Positions 35,254 to 43,757 of a stretch of DNA of 64,000 bases are shown in pieces; positions within the stretch are counted from its first letter, which is position 1; every line of letters starts with the position of its first letter. A program made the position numbers and the translations under genes. Under the pieces are notes generated by a model. It saw nothing but the letters and a program-made list of their open reading frames with translations, searched no databases and was not told the DNA's origin. Where the stretch lies: positions 5,890,001 to 5,954,000 of the forward strand of contig NZ_CP121666.1 of assembly GCF_029714325.1 (NCBI RefSeq), read 5' to 3'. This DNA is from Bradyrhizobium sp. CB1717 (GTDB taxonomy: Bacteria > Pseudomonadota > Alphaproteobacteria > Rhizobiales > Xanthobacteraceae).

Positions 35254-36456
35254 TCAATCCTTCGGCCGCAGCTTCTCGACTTCGGCGTCGCTGGGCAGAT
35301 AGTCCGCGCCCTTCTTGTAGGACGAATCCACCATCACGCCCTTGCCGTCCTTCAGCGCGGTCTTGCCGACATAGGCGCCGAGCGTCGACTGGTGATCGAT
35401 CTTGCGGAAGGTGATCTCGCCGAAGGGCGAGCCCATCGACAGACCTTCAGCCGCGGCAATCAGCTTCTCCGGATCGGTCGAGCCGGCCTTCGCGAGAATG
35501 GCGGCGGCCGACTTGATGGTCTGATAGCCGACGATCGAGCCGAGGCGCGGATAGTCGTTGTACTTGGCCTGGTAGGCCTTCAGGAACGCATCATGCTCGG
35601 GCGTCTTGATCGAGTACCAGGGATAGCCGGTGACGATCCAGCCCTCGGGCGTCTCGTCCTTGAGCGGATCGAGATATTCCGGCTCGCCGGTCAGAAACGA
35701 CACCACCTCGCGCCCCTTGAACAGGCCGCGGGTGTTGCCTTCGCGCACGAGCTTGACGAGGTCGGCGCCGAAGGTGACGTTGAGGATCGCCTCCGGATTG
35801 GCCGCGGCAACCGCCTGCACCACCGGGCCCGCATCGATCTTGCCCTGCGGCGGCCACTGCTCGTCGACCCACTGGATGTCCGGGCGCTTCTCCGACATCA
35901 GCTTCTTGAACACGGCAACCGCCGACTGGCCGTACTCGTAGTTCGGCGCGATCGTCGCCCAGCGTTTTGCGGGCAGCTTGGCGGCAGCCTCCACCAGCAT
36001 CGCGGCCTGCATGTAGTTGGAGGGACGCAGACGGAACGTGTACTTGTTGCCCTTGGACCAGGTGACGGCATCCGTCAGCGGCTCGGCCGCGAGGAAGAAC
36101 ACTTTCTTCTGGTTGGCGAAGTCGCTGACCGCGAGGCCGATGTTCGACAGGAACGTGCCGGTCAGCATTGCAACGCCTTCGCTGGAGACGAGCTCGTTGG
36201 CCGCGGTCTGCGCATCGGCCGGCTTGCCGCCGTCGTCCTTGGAGATGACGACCAGCTTCTTGCCGTTGATGCCGCCGGCCGCGTTGATCTCCTCGACCGC
36301 GAGCTGCCAGCCCTTGCGATAGGGCTCGGTGAACGCCGGCAACAGCGAATAGCTGTTGATCTCGCCGATCTTGATGTCCTGTGCCACGGCCGAATGGGCC
36401 ATGCCGCCGGCCAGTAGCGCGAAGGCCGCGCCGACGAAGTAATTTCTTGCTCGCAT
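35254..36456 (-). CDS. Branched-chain-type ABC transporter substrate-binding protein (LivK-like)
   Basis: 400-residue periplasmic binding protein, signal MRARNYFVGAAFALLAGGMA then cleavage near SAVAQD. Family features: KIGEINSYSLLPAFTEPYRK, GWQLAVEEINAAGGINGKKL and ELVSSEGVAMLTGTFLSN. HAAT relatives bind aromatic acids as often as amino acids. Its place directly behind the hnr-UPF0280-DUF1185 genes suggests nicotinate or 6-hydroxynicotinate as ligand; this is inference. Confidence 0.9.
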   Translation of the reverse strand: MRARNYFVGAAFALLAGGMAHSAVAQDIKIGEINSYSLLPAFTEPYRKGWQLAVEEINAAGGINGKKLVVISKDDGGKPADAQTAANELVSSEGVAMLTGTFLSNIGLAVSDFANQKKVFFLAAEPLTDAVTWSKGNKYTFRLRPSNYMQAAMLVEAAAKLPAKRWATIAPNYEYGQSAVAVFKKLMSEKRPDIQWVDEQWPPQGKIDAGPVVQAVAAANPEAILNVTFGADLVKLVREGNTRGLFKGREVVSFLTGEPEYLDPLKDETPEGWIVTGYPWYSIKTPEHDAFLKAYQAKYNDYPRLGSIVGYQTIKSAAAILAKAGSTDPEKLIAAAEGLSMGSPFGEITFRKIDHQSTLGAYVGKTALKDGKGVMVDSSYKKGADYLPSDAEVEKLRPKD

Positions 36457-36535
36457 CCCAACCTCCAGTTTTGAACTCTCTACGTCTTCAGCGTGATCTT
36501 GTCGGGGAAGCTGTGCCCGCCTCCCCGGTTCAAAC

Positions 36536-37120
36536 CTATCTCAGACCGTCTTCGCCCTTGACTTCCGCAACCGTCAGTCCGCCGACGCGTGGCAGCGGAC
36601 GGCCGCTGTCGGTGACGGCGACCGCGACCATGATCTCGTTGGCGCGCGGCGCGTCGTTGATCTGCACCTCCATGCCGTCGAAATGGCTGCGCACGAAGGC
36701 GGCGTCCTTGTGCCCGAGCGGAATATCGAGGGTCGTGCCCGGCCCGCTGCGCTTCTTCGACGACGGGATCAGCGCCGCGCCCTTGCCCAGAACCTTACGC
36801 ACCGGCGCGCCCATCTTGGGGTGAAGGATGGCGGCGGCATGCTCGAGCTCGCCGTTCTCGCCGACCGCTGCGGCCTTGCCATAGCTTTGAGCCTTCGCGC
36901 CTTCGATGCCAAGCGCCGCCACCGCGCGCTTCGACAGGAGCTCGCCGAGCTCCTCGCCGATCGCGATCAGCGGCGAGAGATCCTCGACATATTTTCCGGC
37001 AAAGGGATTTTCGATCACGGCGATCGCGGCGGCACGCCGGGTCGGCGGCGAGACCTGGCGGCCCATCTCCATCTGCGTCTCTTCGACGACGGTGACGATC
37101 TTGCGGATGATCGCGCTCAT
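36536..37120 (-). CDS. DUF1185 (AA_synth) family protein
   Basis: 194-residue protein of the poorly named amino-acid-synthesis family. Starts MSAIIRKIVTVVEETQMEMG and contains RAAAIAVIENPFAGKYVEDL, GKAAAVGENGELEHAAAILH and DIPLGHKDAAFVRSHFDGME. No biochemical role is established to my knowledge. Start set by GGGGAAG eight bases upstream. Encoded 15 bases after the UPF0280 gene in the hnr operon, so an accessory role in heterocycle reduction or cofactor handling is the contextual guess. Confidence 0.85.
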   Translation of the reverse strand: MSAIIRKIVTVVEETQMEMGRQVSPPTRRAAAIAVIENPFAGKYVEDLSPLIAIGEELGELLSKRAVAALGIEGAKAQSYGKAAAVGENGELEHAAAILHPKMGAPVRKVLGKGAALIPSSKKRSGPGTTLDIPLGHKDAAFVRSHFDGMEVQINDAPRANEIMVAVAVTDSGRPLPRVGGLTVAEVKGEDGLR

Positions 37121-37135
37121 GTTTCGCTTCCCCGT

Positions 37136-38032
37136 TCAGGCATCGACCGCGTTCTCCAGCACAAGCGGGCGCGTTCGTTGCTCTTCTATATCCTTGGTTC
37201 CGATGACAAGCATATCACCACAAAGCCGCAGCACGGCATCCTCGATCAATCCGCGATCGAACAATTGCCGTGCACATTCCGCGCCAGATTCCAGCGCGGC
37301 TGCGATCTCGTTGTGAGACAATTCGCCGACATCGCGGGTCACGAGACGCTCGCCGAGATCGCTGTCGGGCTGAAGCTCGCTCGCAGGCTTGCGGACGATG
37401 GCGGGATGCCCGGGCAGATCGACGGCATTGGCGATGACCGTCGCGGCCGCATCGGCCTGCGACGCTGTCGCCGCGAGCACCGTCACCGCGTCGGCGATCC
37501 CGAGCGAAAAGCTGCGGCCGTGGCGTCCGCTGGTCGCGATCCCGCGCACGGGATCATTCGCATCGACCCTCATGGTCCGCATCACGCCGTCGCGGTCCGG
37601 CCGGTCCATCAGGCCGACGGCAAAATGCTCGCCCTTGCCGAGATGCAGCGCGATGTCGCCGCCATTGTTGACATAGGCCCGATCGAGCGTCGCGGCGCCA
37701 AGCATCGCGCCCAGAATCTCCTCCGCCACGCTGCCTGCGACCGCGGCCATGGGCGTGATGAAGCAACCGGAGGCATAAGGCGCGACGGCGGCGTGCATGC
37801 GGCGCGCGACAACGCCCTTCAGCAAGCTTTTCTCCTCGGCGGCCGCCCGCAGCGCCGGCAGTTCCGCACAGAGCTCGTCGAGCAGTCCGGTGAACCGCTG
37901 CGCCGCAGCTTCATAGGCCGCGCGCACCTCGTCCGCGCGTCCCCTCGCCTCGACGATCAGATCAATCGGTCCATCCTGCAAATGCAGCCGCCGGCCATCA
38001 GACAGCAATGCGATTTGCGGGAGCCGTGTCAT
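37136..38032 (-). CDS. UPF0280 family protein (ApbE-like fold)
   Basis: 298-residue protein of UPF0280, a family related in fold to ApbE flavin transferases. Text: LPQIALLSDGRRLHLQDGPI, the conserved core MAAVAGSVAEEILGAMLG, RAYVNNGGDIALHLGKGEHF and GIATSGRHGRSFSLGIADAV, the last two corresponding to ApbE's flavin/Mg-binding NxGGD and GIATSG regions. Its start overlaps the hnr stop by four bases. Since 6-hydroxynicotinate reductase of E. barkeri carries covalently bound flavin, this protein could be the attaching enzyme; inference, untested. Confidence 0.82.
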   Translation of the reverse strand: MTRLPQIALLSDGRRLHLQDGPIDLIVEARGRADEVRAAYEAAAQRFTGLLDELCAELPALRAAAEEKSLLKGVVARRMHAAVAPYASGCFITPMAAVAGSVAEEILGAMLGAATLDRAYVNNGGDIALHLGKGEHFAVGLMDRPDRDGVMRTMRVDANDPVRGIATSGRHGRSFSLGIADAVTVLAATASQADAAATVIANAVDLPGHPAIVRKPASELQPDSDLGERLVTRDVGELSHNEIAAALESGAECARQLFDRGLIEDAVLRLCGDMLVIGTKDIEEQRTRPLVLENAVDA

Positions 38033-39486
38033 GCCCGAGGCCCCGGAATCGGATTCTGCCAAGGCAGCTGGCGAACATCCTCGCCGCTCTGCACTTCCGA
38101 GAGCGGCTTCACGTAATCCATGTGCCCGCCGAGCGCGGCATAATCCGACAGCTTCATCGTGAACTCGATCGGCGCGACCAGCGCCGGCGTCGGCACGTAG
38201 CCGAATGCGCCCGCCGGCATCTGCGTCACATCGACCATGTAGGTGATGCCGCCGCCCGGCCAGACGTAAACAGGCGCGCCGCCGCTGGTGACGCGCGTCA
38301 GCGCGTCCTTCACCGAGCGCGTCAGCCGCACCGGATTGTCGGTGACACCGGCGCGCAGCGAGCCGCCGGCACCGGCCATGAACAACACCGTGCACAATGC
38401 CGGTTCGCAATTCTCCTGGATGCGCTCGACCGAGAATTTCAGATCGGCCGGCATCTCGGTCTCAACCGGATTCAAGGCCTCGTCGAGCACGTAATAGGAC
38501 GAATGCTCGCCGGTTGTGGAGACCATCAACATGGTCAGCCCGGCCTTGGCCTCCTTCTTGTCGAAGGGCCCGAGGATCGCAAGCGGATCGGAAATGTTGG
38601 TGCCGCCCCAGCCCGTGCCGGGATCGGCCACCTGGAAGTAGCGGCCGGGCGTCGAGCGGCGCCCCTTCATCTTGATGCCGGTGTCGGCGATGTCGAGCAG
38701 CTTGCCGGCCTGGTGCTCCGAGAGCACACCGGTGATGTGGTCATCGACCACGACGACCTCGTCGACCTTGCCGTGCCATTGCTTGGCGAACATGCCGATC
38801 GTCGCCGAGCCGCAGCCGACGCGCATGCGCTCTTCCTTCACACCGTTGACGATCGGCGGCTGGCCGGCCTGCACCACCACCGTGGCGCCGCCGTCGATGG
38901 TGAGCTCGACCGCCTTGCAATTGGCGAGGTCCATCAGCGTGTCGCAGGTGACTCGGCCCTCCTTCTTGGAGCCGCCGGTCAGGTGATGCACGCCGCCGAG
39001 CGACAGCATCTGCGAGCCGTATTCGCTGGTGGTGACGTGACCGACCGCCTCGCCCTGCGCGCGCACGGTCGCAGTCTCCGGGCCGAGATAGCGGTCGGTG
39101 TCGATCTTCACCTTGATGCCGCAATAGGAGAAGATGCCCTCGGTGACCACGGTCACCATGTCGACGCCGTCGACCTCCGCGGAGACGATGAACGGCGCCG
39201 GCTTGTAGTCGGGATAGGTCGTGCCAGCGCCGATCGCGGTGACGAAGGTCGAGGGTTCGTGGACGATCTTGCCGTCCCAGTCTTCCGTGCGGCTGAACGG
39301 AACGAGCTTTCCGCCATGCGAGACGGTGCGCTCCAGGATCACGTGCGGATCGACGCGGACGAGCTTGCCATCGTGGTTGGCATAGCGGTCGCAGGCGCCC
39401 GCCGCGCCCGGCTTGATGTAGCACATTACCGGACAGGCATCGCAGCGGATCTTGTCGGTGGCAGCGCTCGTTGTTTCCATCACCAT
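38029..39486 (-). CDS. hnr: 6-hydroxynicotinate reductase (iron-sulfur flavoprotein)
   Basis: 485-residue oxidoreductase recognised as 6-hydroxynicotinate reductase. The N-terminus holds a Cys cluster (Cys15, 18, 22, 32: IRCDACPVMCYIKPGAAGAC) for an Fe-S centre; more Cys occur in FSYCGIKV, RVTCDTLMDLANC, RVGCGSAT and NCEPALC. The E. barkeri enzyme has one [2Fe-2S], two [4Fe-4S] and covalent flavin and reduces 6-hydroxynicotinate to 1,4,5,6-tetrahydro-6-oxonicotinate using ferredoxin. First gene of a nine-base-tight operon running to marR. Start is ATG at 39486 or the Met two codons later. A 16-bp operator lies 26 bases upstream. Confidence 0.85.
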   Translation of the reverse strand: MVMETTSAATDKIRCDACPVMCYIKPGAAGACDRYANHDGKLVRVDPHVILERTVSHGGKLVPFSRTEDWDGKIVHEPSTFVTAIGAGTTYPDYKPAPFIVSAEVDGVDMVTVVTEGIFSYCGIKVKIDTDRYLGPETATVRAQGEAVGHVTTSEYGSQMLSLGGVHHLTGGSKKEGRVTCDTLMDLANCKAVELTIDGGATVVVQAGQPPIVNGVKEERMRVGCGSATIGMFAKQWHGKVDEVVVVDDHITGVLSEHQAGKLLDIADTGIKMKGRRSTPGRYFQVADPGTGWGGTNISDPLAILGPFDKKEAKAGLTMLMVSTTGEHSSYYVLDEALNPVETEMPADLKFSVERIQENCEPALCTVLFMAGAGGSLRAGVTDNPVRLTRSVKDALTRVTSGGAPVYVWPGGGITYMVDVTQMPAGAFGYVPTPALVAPIEFTMKLSDYAALGGHMDYVKPLSEVQSGEDVRQLPWQNPIPGPRA

Positions 39487-39511
39487 GTCAGGCCAGCGGA
39501 GACGTCGTTAT

Positions 39512-39527
39512 CATTCGTATACGAACG
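39512..39527. promoter_or_regulatory. Nicotinate-cluster operator, hnr copy
   Basis: CATTCGTATACGAACG, with a perfect 12-bp core TTCGTATACGAA; extended near-palindrome from 39510 to 39529. On the minus strand a consensus TTGACA lies at 39552-39557, upstream of it, so a repressor here would block the hnr operon promoter. Confidence 0.72.
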
Positions 39528-39660
39528 ATGTTGCGCGTGGTCCCCTAGGCCTGTCAAGCGGCGGTGCAGCGCAAAAGATATAGCTGCCGCATAAAACCTC
39601 ATTTGCCTATCGGTTCTGTCCACAAAGAAGGCACTCGCGCTGCAGTGCGGCATGCACGGC

Positions 39661-39688
39661 TTGCACGTTTGTGTACAAACGGTATCGT
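39661..39688 (+). promoter_or_regulatory. nicA promoter with operator between -35 and -10
   Basis: -35-like TTGCAC (39661-39666), 16-base spacer, -10-like TATCGT (39683-39688). The spacer is almost entirely the operator CGTTTGTGTACAAACG (39666-39681), with 6-bp perfect arms. Compared with the hnr copy read on the same strand, the consensus is C(A/G)TTNGTRTACNAAYG. Confidence 0.65.
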
Positions 39689-39737
39689 CGCGACGTAGAA
39701 TTTTTGCGACTGCATGGTCTTGGACTTGGGAACAGGG

Positions 39738-40220
39738 ATGACGCAGACACCGATCCGCCTCACCGTGAACGGCAGGATCCACGAGGTCGCTGCAGAGCGC
39801 CAGACGCCGCTGCTCTATGTGCTGCGCAACGATCTCGCGCTCAACGGCCCGAAATATGGTTGCGGCCTCGGCGAATGCGGCACCTGTACTGTCCTGATCG
39901 ACGGCGCCGCGGCGCGTTCCTGCGTGATTCCGATCGGCGGCTGCGCCGGCCGCGACATCGTGACGCTCGAAGGCCTCGGCACGCGCGACAAGCCTGATGT
40001 CGTGCAGCAGGCCTTCATCGACGAGCAGGCCGCGCAATGCGGCTACTGCCTCAACGGCATGATCATGACCACCAAGGCGCTGCTCGCGCAGAACCCCCGT
40101 CCGACCGAGCAGGAGGCGCTGGCTGCGCTGCGCTACAATCTCTGCCGCTGCGGCACGCATGTCGAAATCCTGCGCGCCGTGATGCGCGCATCAGGTCAGC
40201 TCACCGAGGCCGCAGATTGA
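39738..40220 (+). CDS. nicA: Nicotinate dehydrogenase small [2Fe-2S] subunit (NicA-like)
   Basis: 160-residue xanthine-dehydrogenase-family iron-sulfur subunit. Plant-type [2Fe-2S] motif YGCGLGECGTCTVLIDG and the second cluster CGYCLNGMIM with CRCGTH near the end. Transfers electrons from the molybdenum centre of the large subunit to its cytochromes. Start ATG 39738 follows GGAACAGGG; an ATG eight codons earlier is possible. Its stop overlaps the start of the large subunit (TGATG). Related (2Fe-2S) subunits also serve isoquinoline or aldehyde oxidases, so the substrate rests on the neighbours. Confidence 0.85.
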   Translation: MTQTPIRLTVNGRIHEVAAERQTPLLYVLRNDLALNGPKYGCGLGECGTCTVLIDGAAARSCVIPIGGCAGRDIVTLEGLGTRDKPDVVQQAFIDEQAAQCGYCLNGMIMTTKALLAQNPRPTEQEALAALRYNLCRCGTHVEILRAVMRASGQLTEAAD

Positions 40221-43200
40221 TGGCCTCCCCTGTTTCGAACGGAGCTGGGCGCCCATCGGGTTCGCTCGTCGTCGCCCGCAGCGTGGACGAGGTTACATCC
40301 GAGACCTTCGTCCGCATCACCGCGGACGGTTCGGTCACGGCCTATAACGGCCATGTCGATCTCGGCACCGGCATCCGCACTGCGCTGGGCCAGATCGTGG
40401 CCGAAGAGCTCGACGTCTCCTTTGCGCGCGTCGTCGTCGTGCTCGGCGACACGGCCGTGGTGCCAAACCAGGGCGCGACGATCGCCAGCGAGACCATCCA
40501 GATCACCGCCGTCCCCCTGCGCAAGGCCGCAGCGCAGGCGCGGCACTTCTTGATCGCACGCGCGGCCGAACGGCTGGAGCTGCCGCCCGCCGACCTCAAG
40601 ATCGAGGACGGCCTCGTGCGCGGACATGACAACCGCAGCGTCAGCTATGGCGAACTGATCGCCGGCGAAGAGATCCGGCTCGAGCTCGAAGACGACGTCG
40701 CTGTGAAGCCTGTCGGCGATTACGCCATCGTCGGCCACTCCGTCCCGCGTGTCGACGTGCCGGCCAAGGCCACGGGCGAATTGACCTTCGTCCACGACAT
40801 CCGCGTACCGGGCATGCTGCACGGCCGCGTGGTGCGCCCGCCCTATGCCGGCGTCGATGCCGGGCCGTTCGTCGGCACCAGCCTGCTTGCGGTCGACCAA
40901 GCCTCGGTGCGCCACATTCCCGGCATCGTCGCCGTCGTCCACATCGGCGATTTCGTCGGTGTCGTTGCCGAGCGCGAAGAGAATGCGATTCGCGCCGCCG
41001 AGCAGCTCAAGCTGAGCTGGAAGCCGACGCCCTCCCTCACCGATCTCGCCGATGTCGAGACCGCGCTGCGCGCCAATCCCTCGACGCCGCGCACGCTGAT
41101 CGACAAGGGCAACGTCGATGCTGCCATTGCCGGCGCGGCCAAGCCGATGCAGCGCACTTACGTCTGGCCGTATCAGATGCACGCCTCGATCGGCCCGTCC
41201 TGCGCGGTCGCCGATTTTCAGGACGGCAATATCCGCGTCTGGTCCGGCACGCAGAACCCGCATGTCCTGCGCAGCGATCTCGCGCTGCTGATCGAGCGTC
41301 CCGAGAGCGAGATCGAGGTCGTCAGGCTGGAGGCTGCCGGCTGCTACGGCCGCAATTGCGCCGATGACGTCACCGCCGACGCGCTGCTGCTGTCGCGCGC
41401 GGTCGGCCGCCCCGTCCGCGTGCAATTGACGCGCGAGCAGGAGCATGCCTGGGAGCCCAAGGGCACCGCGCAACTCATCGACGTCAATGGCGGCCTCGAC
41501 GCCGACGGCGGCATCGCCGCCTACGACCTCGCCACGCGCTATCCCTCGAACGCCGCCCCGACGCTCGCGCTCCTGCTCACCGGTCGCATCTCGCCCGATC
41601 CCGCCGTGCTCCAGATGGGCGACCGCACCGCGATCCCGCCTTACGACTACGACCACATGCGCGTCGTCGCCCACGACATGGCGCCGATCGTGCGCGCCTC
41701 CTGGTTTCGGGGCGTCTCGGCGCTGCCGAACACCTTTGCGCATGAATCCTATATCGACGAGGCCGCGGCCGAGGCCGGCGTCGATCCGATTGAATATCGC
41801 CTGCGCTATCTGAGGGACCAGCGCGCCGTCGAACTGGTCAATGCGGTGGCCGAGCGCGCCGGCTGGACGCCGCGGCCGGTTCGCGAGGAGAAGGATGGCG
41901 AGGTCGTGCACGGGCGCGGTTTTGCCTACGCGCTCTACGTCCACAGCAAGTTTCCCGGCTATGGCGCGGCGTGGTCGGCCTGGGTCACAGACGTCGCGGT
42001 GAACAAGGCCACCGGCGACGTCAGCGTCACGCGCGTCGTCGCCGGGCAGGATTCCGGCCTGATGATCAATCCGGACGGCGTCCGCCACCAGATCCACGGC
42101 AACGTCATCCAGTCCGCCAGCCGTGCGCTGATGGAGGAGGTCTCGTTCGAGCGCGGCGCGGTGGCGGCGCGCGAATGGGGCGCCTATCCGATCATCCCCT
42201 TCCCCGACGTGCCCAAGATCGACGTGCTCCTGCTGCCGCGGCAGGACCAGCCGCCGCTCGGCGTCGGCGAGTCCGCCTCGGTGGCGAGCGCGGCGGCGAT
42301 TGCGAACGCGATTTTCGATGCCACCGGCGTGCGCTTTCGCGAGCCGCCATTCACGCCGGAGCGCATTCTGAAGGGGCTGTACGGGGAGGCATCGCCCGTG
42401 CCGCAATCGCTGCCCGCGCCCGCAGCCCCGCGACCGTTCCGCATCTGGGAAAGTCCATTCGCCAAGCGCGCCGGGATCTTCGCGACGATTGCGGCCGTCT
42501 GCACCGCCGCGATCGGAATCGGCGCCGCGCTTCTGCCCGGGCGCGCCATTGCGCCGATCGCGCGGCCCGATGCATCGGTCTATACCACCGCGACGATCGC
42601 GCGCGGCCAAGAGCTCGCAGCGCTCGGCAATTGCGCGGAGTGCCACACCAGCCTCAGCGGCGCGCCAAACGCCGGCGGCCGCGCGCTGGAGACGCCTTTC
42701 GGCACGATTTATTCAACCAACATCACGCCCGATGTCGAGACCGGCATCGGCGCCTGGTCCTATCCCGCCTTCGAGCGCGCGATGCGCGACGGCCTGCATC
42801 GCGACGGCCGCCAGCTCTACCCCGCCTTCCCCTACACGCATTTTGCGAAGACCAGCGACGCCGATATGCAGGCGCTCTACGCCTATCTGATGGCCCAGCC
42901 CGCGGTGCGCGCGACAGCGCCCGCCAACACGCTCGCCTTCCCGTTCAATCTCCGTCCGCTGCTTGCAGGCTGGAATGCGCTGTTCCATCAGACGCAGGAG
43001 TTCAAGCCCGATCCCGCCAAGTCCGAGCAATGGAATCGCGGCGCCTATCTCGTCGAAGGTCTCGGCCATTGCAGCGGCTGCCATTCACCGCGCAACGCGC
43101 TCGGCGCCGAGCAGCGCAAGGCCTATCTTGCCGGCGGCTTTGCCGAGGGCTGGGAAGCGCCGCCGCTGACCTCGCTCTCGCACGCGCCGATCCCGTGGAG

Positions 43201-43744
43201 CGAGGACGAGCTCTACGCTTATTTGCGCACCGGCCATTCACGCTATCACGGCGTCGCCGCCGGCCCGATGGCGCCGATCGTGAGGGACCTCAAGGCCCTG
43301 CCCGACGAGGACATCCGTGCGATGGCGGTCTATCTCAACTCGTTCAACGACACCGCGACCGAGACGCCGGACGCGCTTGCAGCACGGCTGGAAAGCGCGA
43401 CGCAGGTCACCGTCGCCTCCTCCTCCGGCGCGCGCCTCTATCAAGGCGCCTGCGCCGTGTGCCACGAGGTCGGCGGCCTGCCGCTGTTCGGCAGCCGTCC
43501 CTCGCTCGCGCTCAACAGCAATCTGCACAGCACGACATCGGACAATCTCGTGCAGGTGATCCTGCACGGCATCACTGAACCGGTCTCGAGCGATCTCGGC
43601 TACATGCCGGCGTTCAGGAACAGCATGAGCGACGCACAGCTCGAGGAGCTCGTCACCTTCCTGCGCCGGCAGTTCGCGCCGGACAAGCCGGCCTGGACCG
43701 GCGTGCGCGAGACGATCGCGAGGGTGCGGGCGTCTGCGCATTAA
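40220..43744 (+). CDS. nicB: Nicotinate dehydrogenase large subunit: molybdopterin domain fused to three cytochrome c domains (NicB-like)
   Basis: 1174 residues. Residues 1 to about 735 form the Mo-cofactor-binding aldehyde oxidase/xanthine dehydrogenase domain (GSVTAYNGHVDLGTGIRTAL, VRLEAAGCYGRNCADDVTAD, GVGESASVASAAAIANAIFD). A transmembrane segment follows at about 749-774, then three cytochrome c domains with heme sites CAECH (about 804), CSGCH (about 950) and CAVCH (about 1077). This order and length match NicB of Pseudomonas putida, which hydroxylates nicotinate at C6 and feeds electrons to the respiratory chain. The membrane anchor places the cytochromes in the periplasm; how the Mo domain is oriented is uncertain. 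No separate FAD subunit is encoded. Confidence 0.88.
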   Translation: MASPVSNGAGRPSGSLVVARSVDEVTSETFVRITADGSVTAYNGHVDLGTGIRTALGQIVAEELDVSFARVVVVLGDTAVVPNQGATIASETIQITAVPLRKAAAQARHFLIARAAERLELPPADLKIEDGLVRGHDNRSVSYGELIAGEEIRLELEDDVAVKPVGDYAIVGHSVPRVDVPAKATGELTFVHDIRVPGMLHGRVVRPPYAGVDAGPFVGTSLLAVDQASVRHIPGIVAVVHIGDFVGVVAEREENAIRAAEQLKLSWKPTPSLTDLADVETALRANPSTPRTLIDKGNVDAAIAGAAKPMQRTYVWPYQMHASIGPSCAVADFQDGNIRVWSGTQNPHVLRSDLALLIERPESEIEVVRLEAAGCYGRNCADDVTADALLLSRAVGRPVRVQLTREQEHAWEPKGTAQLIDVNGGLDADGGIAAYDLATRYPSNAAPTLALLLTGRISPDPAVLQMGDRTAIPPYDYDHMRVVAHDMAPIVRASWFRGVSALPNTFAHESYIDEAAAEAGVDPIEYRLRYLRDQRAVELVNAVAERAGWTPRPVREEKDGEVVHGRGFAYALYVHSKFPGYGAAWSAWVTDVAVNKATGDVSVTRVVAGQDSGLMINPDGVRHQIHGNVIQSASRALMEEVSFERGAVAAREWGAYPIIPFPDVPKIDVLLLPRQDQPPLGVGESASVASAAAIANAIFDATGVRFREPPFTPERILKGLYGEASPVPQSLPAPAAPRPFRIWESPFAKRAGIFATIAAVCTAAIGIGAALLPGRAIAPIARPDASVYTTATIARGQELAALGNCAECHTSLSGAPNAGGRALETPFGTIYSTNITPDVETGIGAWSYPAFERAMRDGLHRDGRQLYPAFPYTHFAKTSDADMQALYAYLMAQPAVRATAPANTLAFPFNLRPLLAGWNALFHQTQEFKPDPAKSEQWNRGAYLVEGLGHCSGCHSPRNALGAEQRKAYLAGGFAEGWEAPPLTSLSHAPIPWSEDELYAYLRTGHSRYHGVAAGPMAPIVRDLKALPDEDIRAMAVYLNSFNDTATETPDALAARLESATQVTVASSSGARLYQGACAVCHEVGGLPLFGSRPSLALNSNLHSTTSDNLVQVILHGITEPVSSDLGYMPAFRNSMSDAQLEELVTFLRRQFAPDKPAWTGVRETIARVRASAH

Positions 43745-43757
43745 GAGAAGCGCGCAA

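Noticed and set aside
40196..42646. 816-codon open frame on the minus strand
   Set aside because: Antisense to nicB, whose molybdopterin and heme motifs are unmistakable; the frame has no domain and no ribosome binding site.
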